Below, piece by piece: positions 1 through 8,425 of a DNA stretch of 64,000 nt. The notes beneath the pieces were generated by a model. The model was not told the DNA's origin and did no database searches. It saw only the letters and a program-made list of their open reading frames with translations. This DNA comes from Variovorax gossypii (GTDB lineage Bacteria > Pseudomonadota > Gammaproteobacteria > Burkholderiales > Burkholderiaceae_C), in NCBI RefSeq assembly GCF_003965815.1, contig NZ_RXOE01000001.1, positions 930,001 to 994,000 on the forward strand, in the 5' to 3' direction. The position numbers and the translations under genes are program-made. How positions within the stretch are numbered: the stretch's first letter is position 1; each line of letters starts with the position of its first letter.

Positions 1-352
1 AGCACATGCACGCTCGCCGGGAACGGGCGCTCGGGACCGGAGCAATTCCGGCAGCCGGCCTGTCGGCCAATCGGGCATTGCGCGCACCCGACATTTCTCG
101 CACATTCATCGGGCTGTCTTCCGGCTCCCGGATTTACGCGGTCCGGCGCCTCCGTGCCGGCCCTCCCGCCTTATCCGGAATAAGCATCCAACCATCCCGC
201 AACCCGCATGGATGCTGGCGAATAAGCTTATCCGCATAAAGCGCGAACCAAAAAATAGTTTGGTTCCATAAGGAGCACTTGGAAAATCGCGCCTTCTTGC
301 TGGGGTGCCCCGTTCCACGCGCGGCACCGCACTTCCTCAAGACACACGCACG
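1..352. other. Gene-free left edge, leader of the cys cluster
   Basis: I find no convincing gene here; short open frames lack family resemblance and ribosome sites. The right half is AT-rich against the surrounding sequence and holds the operator-like repeats listed separately. A purine-rich AAGGAG occurs at about 270-275, but it lies too far from the cysI start at 353 to be its ribosome site. Confidence 0.6.
170..272 (+). promoter_or_regulatory. Cluster of ATAAG/CTTAT half-sites upstream of cysI (CysB-like operator candidate)
   Basis: CTTAT-ccgga-ATAAG forms an inverted repeat at 170-184, and ATAAGCTTAT is a perfect 10-bp palindrome at 222-231. An imperfect ATAAA follows at 236-240 and another ATAAG at 268-272. 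Between them GAACCAAA (245-252) and TTTGGTTC (259-266) form a perfect 8-bp inverted repeat. The first pair has the T-N11-A geometry of LysR-family sites. CysB is the usual LysR-type activator of sulfate assimilation genes, so I infer CysB binding; cysB itself is not in the window. Confidence 0.45.
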
Positions 353-2131
353 ATGTACCAATACACAGAATTCGACCGCCAGTTCGTCCACCAACGGGCT
401 GCCCAGTTCCGCGACCAGCTCGAACGCTGGCAGAAGGGCAAGCTCGCCGAAGACGAGTTCCGCCCCCTGCGCCTGCAAAACGGCTGGTATGTGCAGCGCT
501 ACGCGCCGATGCTGCGCGTGGCCGTGCCTTATGGCGAACTGTCGAGCCGACAGCTGCGCGTGCTGGCGCGCATCGCACGCGAGTACGACGAGCCCGAGGC
601 CGAGGTCTACAAGAAGGCCATCGAAACGCAAGGCCAGCTCGGCAGCCACAAGCTGCCCACCCACTACGCCCATTTCTCGACCCGCCAGAACGTCCAGTAC
701 AACTGGATTCCGCTGGCCAAGTCGGCCGACGTGATGGACCTGCTGGCCTCGGTCGACATGCACGGCATCCAGACCAGCGGCAACTGCATCCGCAACATCA
801 CCAGCGACGAGCGCGCCGGCATCGCCATCGACGAAGTGGCCGACCCGCGCCCGTTCGCGGAAATCATGCGCCAGTGGAGCACGCTGCACCCCGAGTTCGC
901 GTTCCTGCCGCGCAAGTTCAAGATCGCCATCACCGGCGCCACCGAGGACCGCGCCGCCACCGGCTGGCACGACGTGGGCCTGCACGTGGTGAAGAACGAA
1001 GCCGGCCAGATCGGCTTCCGCGTGCAGGTGGGCGGCGGCATGGGCCGTACGCCCATCGTGGGCACGGTGCTGCGCGAGTTCCTGCCGTGGCAGCAGATCA
1101 TGAACTACCTCGAGGCCGTGATCCGCGTCTACAACCGCTACGGCCGCCGCGACAACATCTACAAGGCGCGCATCAAGATCCTGGTGAAGGCCGAGGGCCA
1201 GCGCTACATCGACGACGTCGAGGCCGAGTACAAGCAGATCCTCGAGCACGACGGCGGGCCGCACACCATCACGCAGGAAGAGTACGACCGCGTGGCCGCC
1301 TCCTTCGTGCCGCCGACGCTGGCCACCCGCGTGCTGCAGAGCGCCGAGAAGACCGACGCCGAGCTGCGCGCCCACGCCGCCGACGACGTGCAGTTCGCCC
1401 GCTGGCTCGCGCGCAACGTGGCGCCGCACAAGAACCCGGCCCTGCGTGCCGTGACGCTGTCGTTCAAGCGCCTGAAGCAGGCGCCCGGCGACGCGTCGGC
1501 CGACCAGCTCGACACGCTCGCCGAACTGGCCGACCGCTTCTCGGCCGGCGAAGCCCGCGTGACGCACGACCAGAACGTGGTGCTGCCCTGGGTGCACGCC
1601 GAAGACCTGCACGCGCTGTGGCTCGCCGCCCGCGCCGCCGGCTTCGCCAGCGCCAACGTGCACCTGCTGACGGACATGATCGCCTGCCCCGGCGGCGACT
1701 TCTGCGCGCTGGCCAACGCACGCTCCATTCCCGTCGCCGAAGCCATCACCGAGCGCTACCAGGACCTCGACGAGCTCGACGACCTGGGCGAGATCGACCT
1801 GCACATCAGCGGCTGCATCAATTCGTGCGGCCACCACCACAGCGGCCATATCGGCATCCTGGGCGTCGACAAGGACGGCAAGGAGTGGTACCAGGTCACC
1901 CTCGGCGGCTCCGACGGCTCCGCGCTCAGCGGCACGCCGCAGGCCGGCAAGGTGGTCGGCCCCTCGTTCTCGGCGGCAGAAGTGCCCGGCGTGATCGAGG
2001 CCGTGCTCAACACCTACCGCGACACCCGCGAAAGCGGAGAGAACTTCATCGACACACTGCGCCGCGTGGGCCACGACCCGTTCAAGGTCGCCGCCAACGG
2101 TGCGCGTTTCAAGGTGGAGGAAGCAGCATGA
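353..2131 (+). CDS. cysI: Sulfite reductase hemoprotein (nitrite/sulfite reductase family)
   Basis: Reduces sulfite to sulfide with six electrons in cysteine synthesis, in the cytoplasm. The 592-aa product carries the siroheme/[4Fe-4S] ligand set: C445 and C451 in CPGGDFC, then C488 and C492 in SGCINSCG. Two ferredoxin-like half domains and two siroheme domains fit the length. An upstream in-frame GTG at 305 exists, but ATG at 353 starts the conserved MYQYTEFD. No cysJ flavoprotein is nearby, whereas a ferredoxin and its reductase close the cluster, so a ferredoxin donor is likely. The stop overlaps the next start (ATGA). Confidence 0.93.
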   Translation: MYQYTEFDRQFVHQRAAQFRDQLERWQKGKLAEDEFRPLRLQNGWYVQRYAPMLRVAVPYGELSSRQLRVLARIAREYDEPEAEVYKKAIETQGQLGSHKLPTHYAHFSTRQNVQYNWIPLAKSADVMDLLASVDMHGIQTSGNCIRNITSDERAGIAIDEVADPRPFAEIMRQWSTLHPEFAFLPRKFKIAITGATEDRAATGWHDVGLHVVKNEAGQIGFRVQVGGGMGRTPIVGTVLREFLPWQQIMNYLEAVIRVYNRYGRRDNIYKARIKILVKAEGQRYIDDVEAEYKQILEHDGGPHTITQEEYDRVAASFVPPTLATRVLQSAEKTDAELRAHAADDVQFARWLARNVAPHKNPALRAVTLSFKRLKQAPGDASADQLDTLAELADRFSAGEARVTHDQNVVLPWVHAEDLHALWLAARAAGFASANVHLLTDMIACPGGDFCALANARSIPVAEAITERYQDLDELDDLGEIDLHISGCINSCGHHHSGHIGILGVDKDGKEWYQVTLGGSDGSALSGTPQAGKVVGPSFSAAEVPGVIEAVLNTYRDTRESGENFIDTLRRVGHDPFKVAANGARFKVEEAA

Positions 2132-2523
2132 AAAAGACCCTGAACATCCTGGCAGCCGAAGAACACATCGACGACGGCGACCCGAAGGTGCTGCAGCTGG
2201 CCAACGACGCCGATCCGCTCGCCATCGAGGTGTGCCTGGCGGACATCGAGCGCATCGACCTGCACTTTCCGAAGTTCACCGACGGCCGCGCCTACAGCCA
2301 GGCCTTCCTGCTGCGCCGCCGCCTCGGCTTCACGGGCGACATCCGCGCCACGGGCGACGTGCTGATCGACCAGCTGGTGCAGATGGAACGCACCGGCTTC
2401 TCCAGCGCCGTGCTCAAGGAAGGCGTGGACGCCTCCGACGCGCAGCGCCAGTTCGACCGCTTCGCCGCCTTCTACCAGGGCGATGCGGTGAAGACCGCGC
2501 CGCATTTCGCGGTCGGCAACTGA
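2128..2523 (+). CDS. DUF934 family protein of the sulfite reduction cluster
   Basis: A 131-aa protein that overlaps the cysI stop by four bases, so it is translationally coupled to the sulfite reductase. The sequence reads as DUF934, a small family that is almost always found beside cysI in proteobacteria: it includes IDLHFPKFTDGRAYS and a RRRLGFTGDIRA segment. It has no signal peptide, membrane segment or cysteine cluster. No biochemical role is established; a helper or structural partner of CysI is an inference from the constant neighbourhood. Confidence 0.85.
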   Translation: MKKTLNILAAEEHIDDGDPKVLQLANDADPLAIEVCLADIERIDLHFPKFTDGRAYSQAFLLRRRLGFTGDIRATGDVLIDQLVQMERTGFSSAVLKEGVDASDAQRQFDRFAAFYQGDAVKTAPHFAVGN

Positions 2524-2543
2524 GACGCGTGGAAGCACCTGAG

Positions 2544-3164
2544 ATGAGCATCGACCTCGAACGCATCAACGCCGAACTCGGCCGCAACTCGGAAGGCCTG
2601 GTGGACTGGGCACTCGGCCTGGGCCAGCCCGCGATCGTCACCACGAACTTCCGGCCCTTCGAGGCCGTGATCCTGCACATGGTCACGCGCGTGAAGCGCG
2701 ACGTGCCGGTGATCTGGATGGACAACGGCTACAACACCGAAGCCACCTACCGCTTCGCCGACGAGGTGACGAAGCAACTGGGCCTGGACCTGCACATCTA
2801 CCTGCCGCGCCGCTCGCGCGCGCACCGAGAGGCAGTGGAAGGCCCGACGCCGGCGCTCGACGATCCGCGCCATGCCGCCTTCACCGAAGAGGTGAAGCTG
2901 GAGCCCTTCGCCCGCGCGCTGCGCGAGACAGCGCCCAAGGTCTGGTTCACCGCGCTGCGCGCCACCGACACGGCCGTGCGTGCGCAGATGGACCCGGTCA
3001 GCGTGAATCCCGACGGCCTGATCAAGGTCGCGCCGCTGCTGCACTGGTCGTCCAAGGATCTGCACGAGTACTGCGTGAAGCACGGCCTGCCCAACAACTT
3101 CGACTACGTCGACCCGACCAAGGGCGAAGACAACCGCGAGTGCGGACTGCATCTCGCGCACTGA
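2544..3164 (+). CDS. cysH: Phosphoadenosine (or adenosine) phosphosulfate reductase
   Basis: Reduces the activated sulfate nucleotide to sulfite. The 206-aa protein has the PAPS-reductase fold signature (VIWMDNGYNTEATY, then an arginine-rich segment) and the catalytic ECGLH near the C-terminus (C200). The only other cysteine is in EYCVKHGL. The CC...CxxC set that binds the [4Fe-4S] cluster in classical APS reductases is absent; the position usually holding CC reads FTEEVKLEP. This suggests a cluster-free, PAPS-type enzyme, yet no APS kinase (cysC) lies in the cluster. At 206 aa it is shorter than E. coli CysH (about 244). Starts at ATG 20 bp after the DUF934 gene. Confidence 0.88.
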   Translation: MSIDLERINAELGRNSEGLVDWALGLGQPAIVTTNFRPFEAVILHMVTRVKRDVPVIWMDNGYNTEATYRFADEVTKQLGLDLHIYLPRRSRAHREAVEGPTPALDDPRHAAFTEEVKLEPFARALRETAPKVWFTALRATDTAVRAQMDPVSVNPDGLIKVAPLLHWSSKDLHEYCVKHGLPNNFDYVDPTKGEDNRECGLHLAH

Positions 3165-3208
3165 GCGCCTGCACCGCACCGACCAACCGCATCCAGCCCC
3201 ATCCTCCG

Positions 3209-4150
3209 ATGAACGCCCGTACCGAAACCGATCTGCTGCTGCCGCCCGCGCACCTTTCCAACACGCACCTCGATGCGCTGGAGGAAGAAACCATCTTCAT
3301 CCTGCGCGAAGTCGCGGCCGCCTTCGAGCGCCCCACCCTGCTGTTCTCGGGCGGCAAGGATTCGCTGGTGCTGCTGAAGTGCGCGGAGAAGGCGTTCGGC
3401 GTCGGCCGCATTCCCTATCCGCTGCTGATGATCGACACCGGTCACAACTTCCCCGAGGTCACGGCCTACCGTGACCAGCGCGCGAAGGAACTGGGCGCAG
3501 AGCTGATCGTGCGCAGCGTGGAAGACTCGATGAAGCGCGGCACCGTGCGCCTGGCCCACCCGGGCGAGTCGCGCAATGCGCACCAGTCGGTGACGCTGCT
3601 GGAGGCGATTGAAGAATTCCGCTTCGACGCGCTGATCGGCGGCGCCCGTCGCGACGAGGAAAAGGCGCGCGCCAAGGAGCGCATCTTTTCGCACCGCGAC
3701 AGCTTCGGCCAATGGCAGCCCAAGGACCAGCGCCCCGAGCTGTGGACGCTGTTCAACACCCGCCTCGCCCCGGGCGAACACTTCCGCGTGTTCCCGATCT
3801 CGAACTGGACCGAGCTCGACGTGTGGCAGTACATCGCCCGCGAGGAAGTCGGCCTGCCCTCGATCTACTACACGCACAGGCGCGAAGTGGTGGAGCGCCG
3901 CGGCCTGCTGGTGCCCGTGACCGATCTCACCCCGCCGCGCGACGGCGAGACGGTGCAGGTGCGCGACGTGCGCTTCCGCACCGTGGGCGACATCACCACC
4001 ACCTGCCCGGTGGAAAGCCTGGCGGCAGACGCGAGCGACGTGGTGCTAGAGACCCTGTCGGTCGACGTGAGCGAGCGCGGAGCCACGCGCATGGACGACA
4101 TGACGTCCGAAGCATCCATGGAAAAGCGAAAGAAAGACGGGTATTTCTGA
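3209..4150 (+). CDS. cysD: Sulfate adenylyltransferase subunit 2
   Basis: Catalytic subunit of ATP sulfurylase, which makes APS from ATP and sulfate together with CysN. The 313-aa sequence has the PP-loop SGGKDSLVLL near residue 47, the conserved DTGHNFPE segment and the family C-terminus ending MEKRKKDGYF. I chose ATG 3209 because the sequence from there (MNARTETD) leads straight into the family core; the frame is open further upstream without family resemblance. It follows cysH by 44 bp and is separated from cysN by a dispersed repeat, which may affect how the two subunits are balanced. Confidence 0.94.
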   Translation: MNARTETDLLLPPAHLSNTHLDALEEETIFILREVAAAFERPTLLFSGGKDSLVLLKCAEKAFGVGRIPYPLLMIDTGHNFPEVTAYRDQRAKELGAELIVRSVEDSMKRGTVRLAHPGESRNAHQSVTLLEAIEEFRFDALIGGARRDEEKARAKERIFSHRDSFGQWQPKDQRPELWTLFNTRLAPGEHFRVFPISNWTELDVWQYIAREEVGLPSIYYTHRREVVERRGLLVPVTDLTPPRDGETVQVRDVRFRTVGDITTTCPVESLAADASDVVLETLSVDVSERGATRMDDMTSEASMEKRKKDGYF

Positions 4151-4154
4151 CCCA

Positions 4155-4250
4155 CCCCCAGGCTTCGCGCACTTCGTGTCGCTACGCCCACCCCCTCGAA
4201 GGGGGCAACACCAGCGGCCCGGCAAAGCCGGTTCCGCGGTGTTCCACGAA
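4155..4250 (+). repeat. Dispersed palindromic repeat, copy A
   Basis: This 96-bp intergenic segment between cysD and cysN matches the reverse complement of 32687-32780 over its full length with a modest number of mismatches. Both contain a G/C palindrome (CCCCCTcgaAGGGGG here) followed by CAACACC and a GCCGGTTCC block. It looks like the REP-like intergenic repeats common in Comamonadaceae. It lies inside an operon, so it may act as an RNA stem affecting mRNA stability rather than as a terminator. Confidence 0.75.
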
Positions 4251-4265
4251 TTGGAGAACCACTCA

Positions 4266-5606
4266 ATGAACGCTGCCGTAATTTCCAACGCCTCGCCCGC
4301 CGACGTCCACGGCGACACCGGCACCGCCCTGCGCTTCATCACCTGCGGCTCGGTCGACGACGGCAAGAGCACGCTCATCGGCCGACTGCTGGTCGACAGC
4401 AAGACCGTGCTGCAGGACCAGCTGGCCGGCGTGCAGCGCGGCGGCGAGACCGACCTCGCGCTGCTGACCGACGGCCTCTCTGCCGAGCGCGAGCAGGGCA
4501 TCACCATCGACGTGGCCTACCGCTACTTCTCGACCGCCAAGCGCAAGTTCATCATCGGCGACGCGCCGGGCCATGAGCAGTACACGCGCAACATGGTCAC
4601 GGCCGCCTCGGCCGCCGACGCCGCCGTGGTGCTGGTCGACGCGACCAAGCTGGCCTGGGCCGCCGAAGTGGAAGACGGCACCGTGGTCAAGCGCGAACTG
4701 CTGCCGCAGACGCGCCGCCACTCGCTGCTGTGCCATCTGCTGCGCGTGCAGTCGATCGTGTTCGCCGTGAACAAACTCGATGCCATCGGCGATGCCGGCC
4801 TGGCCTTCGAGCGCATCTCGGCCGCGCTGAACGCCTTTGCCGAAGCGGCCGGCGTGAAGGTAGCGGGCATCGTGCCGATCTCCGCGCTCAAGGGCTGGAA
4901 CGTGGCCACGCGCCACGCCGACTGGGTCGGCTACGAGGGCCCGAGCCTGCTCGAGCTGCTCGAGGAACTGCCGGTCACCGCGCAGGACGAAGCCGTGCCC
5001 TTCGCCTTCCCGGTGCAGTGGGTCGAGAAGTTCTCGTCGTCGGCCGACACCTCGCAGGGTCGCCGCGTGTTCTGGGGCCGCGTCGCCTCGGGCCACGTGG
5101 AGCCGGGCCAGCGCGTGACCGTGCTGCCGAGCAACCAGACCGCCACCGTCGCCCAGGTGCTGAGCCACACGCGCCAGCCCAAGGCGGTGCATGCGGGCCA
5201 CAGCGCCGGCATCGTGCTCGACCGCGAGGTCGACGTGTCGCGCGGCGACTGGCTGCTGGCGCCCGGCGCCTTCGAGCCGGTGCGCGAGATCACCGCCACC
5301 GTGGCCTGGCTCGACGACGAGCCGCTGGTCGCGGGCCGTGTGTACTGGGCACTGCAGGGCCATCGCTGGGTGAAGGCCAAGGTGGCGCGCATCGTCGACC
5401 GCGTGAACATCACGACGCTCGATTCCGAGCCGGCGACGCAGCTGGAAGCCAATTCCATCGGCGACGTGGTGCTGGCGCTGCAGCAGCCGCTGGCCGTGCT
5501 GCCCTTCACGCAATCGCGTGCCCTGGGCTCCCTCGTGCTGGTCGATACGGCCTCCCACAGGACCGCCGCTGCCGTGCTCGTGCAGCCCTCCGCCGCAAAG
5601 GCCTAA
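4266..5606 (+). CDS. cysN: Sulfate adenylyltransferase subunit 1 (GTPase)
   Basis: GTPase subunit of ATP sulfurylase; GTP hydrolysis drives APS formation by CysD. The 446-aa protein has the P-loop GSVDDGKST, the G3 motif [12 protein letters not shown], the G4 motif NKLD, and beta-barrel domains at the C-terminus as in EF-Tu-like proteins. There is no C-terminal APS kinase domain such as that in CysNC fusions. The start is ATG 4266, ten bases after GGAG. It lies directly downstream of the repeat that separates it from cysD. Confidence 0.94.
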   Translation: MNAAVISNASPADVHGDTGTALRFITCGSVDDGKSTLIGRLLVDSKTVLQDQLAGVQRGGETDLALLTDGLSAEREQGITIDVAYRYFSTAKRKFIIGDAPGHEQYTRNMVTAASAADAAVVLVDATKLAWAAEVEDGTVVKRELLPQTRRHSLLCHLLRVQSIVFAVNKLDAIGDAGLAFERISAALNAFAEAAGVKVAGIVPISALKGWNVATRHADWVGYEGPSLLELLEELPVTAQDEAVPFAFPVQWVEKFSSSADTSQGRRVFWGRVASGHVEPGQRVTVLPSNQTATVAQVLSHTRQPKAVHAGHSAGIVLDREVDVSRGDWLLAPGAFEPVREITATVAWLDDEPLVAGRVYWALQGHRWVKAKVARIVDRVNITTLDSEPATQLEANSIGDVVLALQQPLAVLPFTQSRALGSLVLVDTASHRTAAAVLVQPSAAKA

Positions 5607-5650
5607 AATCCCGGGTTTTCCCCGACCTCACCACTGACGCCAAAAAACAA

Positions 5651-5980
5651 ATGACCCACGTCGTCTCCGAAGCCTGCATCCGTTGCAAATACACCGACTG
5701 CGTGGACGTTTGCCCCGTCGACTGTTTCCGCGAAGGTCCCAACATGCTGGTGATCGACCCGGACGAATGCATCGACTGCGCGGTCTGCATCCCCGAGTGC
5801 CCGGTCAACGCGATCTACGCCGAGGAAGACCTGCCGGCCAACCAGATCGCCTTCATCAAGATCAACGCCGAGCTGGCCCAGGCCGACGGCTGGAAGAGCA
5901 TCACCAAGCGCAAGCCCGCCCTGCCCGACGCCGAGGAGTGGAAGGACAAGACGGACAAGGTCGGGGAGCTGGTGCGCTGA
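5651..5980 (+). CDS. fdxA: 7Fe ferredoxin ([3Fe-4S][4Fe-4S])
   Basis: Small cytoplasmic electron carrier of 109 aa. By comparison with Azotobacter ferredoxin I, C9, C17 and C50 would hold the [3Fe-4S] cluster and C21, C40, C43 and C46 the [4Fe-4S] cluster; all seven are present in the motifs [17 protein letters not shown] and [11 protein letters not shown]. The C-terminal extension of about 50 residues is normal for the family. It starts 44 bp after cysN and overlaps the reductase gene that follows, which suggests a working pair that could supply electrons to CysI. Confidence 0.93.
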   Translation: MTHVVSEACIRCKYTDCVDVCPVDCFREGPNMLVIDPDECIDCAVCIPECPVNAIYAEEDLPANQIAFIKINAELAQADGWKSITKRKPALPDAEEWKDKTDKVGELVR

Positions 5981-7020
5981 ACCAGCCCGCCGTTCCCGCC
6001 GCTCTTCCGATCGAGACCGACGCCCTGATCGTCGGCGCCGGCCCCGTGGGGCTGTTCCAGGCCTTCCAGCTGGGCCTGCTCGAAATCTCCTGCCACATCG
6101 TCGATGCACTGCCCGCCGCGGGCGGCCAGTGCGTGGCGCTGTATGGCGACAAGCCCATCTACGACATTCCCGGCACGCCGGTGACCAGCGGGCGCGACCT
6201 GGCGCAGTCGCTGCTGCAGCAGGTGGCACCGTTCAAACCGCAATTCCACTTCGGCGAGCAGGTTTCCACCCTGGCGCGCGAGGCCGATGGGCGGCTGCTG
6301 CTGACCACGTCGGCAGGCAAGGCATTCCTTGCGAAGACCGTGTTCATCGCAGCCGGCGTCGGCGCCTTCGTGCCCAAGCGCATCGCCGTCGAGGGTATTG
6401 CGCAATTCGAGGGCAGCTCGCTCTTCTATCACCCCGATTCGCTGGACCGCTTCGCCGGACAGACGGTGGTGGTCAACGGCGGTGACGACATCGCGCTCGA
6501 AACCGCCATCGCGCTCACGACTGTCGCCAAGCAGGTCACGCTGGTGCACCGACGCGACGGCTTCCAGGCCGAGGAAGCGACCGTCTCGGCCATGCGCGCC
6601 CTCGTGGCCGCCGGCCAGCTGGCCTTCAAGGTCGGCCAGCCCACGGCTTTCGATGGGAAGCAACTGCAGATCACCACGCCCGACGCGACCACCGTCGACC
6701 TTCCGCTCGACGCGCTGGTCGCCTGCCTCGGCATCTCGCCGCGCCTCGGCCCCATCGCCGACTGGGGCCTGGAGCTGGAGCGCAAGCAGGTGCCGGTCGA
6801 CACCGAGAAGTACGAAACCCGCGAGCGCGGCGTGTTCGCGGTGGGCGACATCAACACCTACCCGGGCAAGAAGAAGCTCATCGTCTGCGGCTTCCACGAG
6901 GCCACGCTGGCTGCCTGGGGTGCCACGGCCATCGTGTTCCCCGGCAAGGCCGTGCCGCTGCAGTACACGACCACCAGCACCCGCCTGCACGAGCTGCTGG
7001 GCGTGGCCGGCTCCCGCTAG
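5977..7020 (+). CDS. Ferredoxin/flavodoxin-NADP reductase, TrxB-like type
   Basis: FAD enzyme moving electrons between NADPH and ferredoxin. The protein shows an FAD motif ([13 protein letters not shown]), the AAGGQC segment, a second dinucleotide motif ([13 protein letters not shown]) and the end motif [17 protein letters not shown] typical of the YumC-type family; it lacks the CxxC of thioredoxin reductase. No ATG, GTG or TTG is available between 5940 and the FAD motif. A CTG at 5977 overlaps the fdxA stop (CTGA) and has GGGGAG eight bases before it, so I propose a CTG start (347 aa). A GTG at 5938 is the alternative. Confidence 0.85.
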   Translation: MNQPAVPAALPIETDALIVGAGPVGLFQAFQLGLLEISCHIVDALPAAGGQCVALYGDKPIYDIPGTPVTSGRDLAQSLLQQVAPFKPQFHFGEQVSTLAREADGRLLLTTSAGKAFLAKTVFIAAGVGAFVPKRIAVEGIAQFEGSSLFYHPDSLDRFAGQTVVVNGGDDIALETAIALTTVAKQVTLVHRRDGFQAEEATVSAMRALVAAGQLAFKVGQPTAFDGKQLQITTPDATTVDLPLDALVACLGISPRLGPIADWGLELERKQVPVDTEKYETRERGVFAVGDINTYPGKKKLIVCGFHEATLAAWGATAIVFPGKAVPLQYTTTSTRLHELLGVAGSR

Positions 7021-8325
7021 CTAGTTCGCGCGGGGCAGCAGTGCCCTGTATTCACCGATGAAGCTGCCGATGGCGGCCACGTAGCGGTCGATGTCCGCGT
7101 CGGTCAGCGGCAGCGACAACACCACGAAGCCGCGCGGCGAGGTGTAGATGCCCTCGCTCAGCAAGTGGAAGAACAGCAGCTGGCGCAGGCGGGCATCGAC
7201 CAGTGCCAGGTCGTCGGTGCTGCGCACCTCGCCGGCCACGAAATGCGCGTTCATCAACGAGCCGATGCCGGTGAACTGCATCGCGACGCCCTCCCCGGCG
7301 CACAGCGCATCGAGCCGCGTCCGCATCGCATCGCCCCTGTCGGCCAGCGCACCGGCCGCTTCCGGCGTGAACAGCTTCGTGAGCCCGGCGTGCCCGGCCG
7401 CCATCGTCAGCACGTTGTTGTTGAAGGTGCCCGAATGGGCCAGCGGCCCGGTGCGCGGGTCGAACAGAGCCATCACGTCGGCACGGCCGCCGAAGGCGCC
7501 GAAGGACATGCCGCCGCCGATGTACTTGCCCAGCGTGGTCAGGTCCGAGCGGATGCCAAGCTTGTTCGCCAGCCCGTGCGGCGCCAGGCGCGAAGTCATC
7601 ACCTCGTCGAAGATCAGCAGCGCACCGACGCGCGTGGCCGATTCGCGCAGCGCCTGCAGGAACTCCAGGCGGCCCGGAATGCAGCCGCTGGCGCCTTGCA
7701 TCGGCTCCAGCAGGACGGCGGCGATCTCGGGGCCATGCTTGTCGATCTGCTCGCGTGCTGTCTGCGTGTCGTTGTAGGGCAGCACGAGGAAGTCGAAAGG
7801 CACCGTCGTCGGCGACGGCTTTGCGCCGAAGCCCAGCACGCCACCGTGGTAGCCGCCCGAGAACACGACGATCTTGCGGCGGCCCGTGAAGTGCAATGCC
7901 GCGGTCAGTGCCATCAGGTTCGCCTCGGTACCCGAGTTGGTGAAGCGAAGCTGCTCGATCTGCGGAAAGCGCTCGCAGATGAGCCTTGCGAGCCGGCCTT
8001 CGAGCAGGTTGTGGCCCGTGAGGTTGATGCCGCCCTGCATCGCACCGACGACGGCTTCGCGGATCTCGGGCGCCGAGTGGCCGTAGACGCCGGCCGTGTA
8101 CTCCGCAATGAAGTCGGCATAGCGATGACCGTCGGCGTCCCACAGCGTGGCGCCCTCTCCCCTGGCGATCGTCAGCGGGAACGGCGCGTAGAACAGCACC
8201 GAACGGCTGTTGGCGCCGGGCATGTAGCGCGCCTGTTCCTCGAACTGGCGATGGCTGGCCGGGTTGCTCTCGGTGAAGCGGCCGTGCGCGGCTGCAAGGG
8301 CTTGGTCGATGTCGGAATGGGCCAT
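7021..8325 (-). CDS. Class III (PLP-dependent) aminotransferase, glutamate-1-semialdehyde aminomutase-like
   Basis: A 434-aa fold type I PLP enzyme. Visible motifs are TNSGTEANL (phosphate binding), the aspartate in LLIFDEVMTSR, and the likely PLP lysine in TLGKYIGGG. The family covers glutamate-1-semialdehyde aminomutases and omega-aminotransferases; the N-terminal extension and absence of heme genes nearby favour an accessory aminotransferase. Its stop directly abuts the reductase stop (tail to tail, no gap). It is divergent from a TetR regulator that probably controls it. The substrate cannot be read from the sequence. Confidence 0.85.
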   Translation of the reverse strand: MAHSDIDQALAAAHGRFTESNPASHRQFEEQARYMPGANSRSVLFYAPFPLTIARGEGATLWDADGHRYADFIAEYTAGVYGHSAPEIREAVVGAMQGGINLTGHNLLEGRLARLICERFPQIEQLRFTNSGTEANLMALTAALHFTGRRKIVVFSGGYHGGVLGFGAKPSPTTVPFDFLVLPYNDTQTAREQIDKHGPEIAAVLLEPMQGASGCIPGRLEFLQALRESATRVGALLIFDEVMTSRLAPHGLANKLGIRSDLTTLGKYIGGGMSFGAFGGRADVMALFDPRTGPLAHSGTFNNNVLTMAAGHAGLTKLFTPEAAGALADRGDAMRTRLDALCAGEGVAMQFTGIGSLMNAHFVAGEVRSTDDLALVDARLRQLLFFHLLSEGIYTSPRGFVVLSLPLTDADIDRYVAAIGSFIGEYRALLPRAN

Positions 8326-8372
8326 GGCGATGTCCTTCGAAGGTGGTGCGCCCGTCGCTTGCAGCGCGATTT

Positions 8373-8389
8373 ATTGATCGATGCTCAAT
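8373..8389. promoter_or_regulatory. Inverted repeat between aminotransferase and tetR
   Basis: ATTGA-N7-TCAAT forms a 17-bp imperfect-core palindrome in an AT-rich 100-bp divergent intergenic region. The size and place suit a TetR dimer site controlling both genes. The assignment is an inference. Confidence 0.4.
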
Positions 8390-8425
8390 TTAATTTGTTT
8401 ATACAGTCAACCCGACTGCAGCACA

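Noticed and set aside
134-2074. 646-codon open frame opposite cysI
   Set aside because: Runs antisense through the whole of cysI, with low-complexity Ala/Gly/Val/His/Arg content typical of the complementary frame of GC-rich genes.
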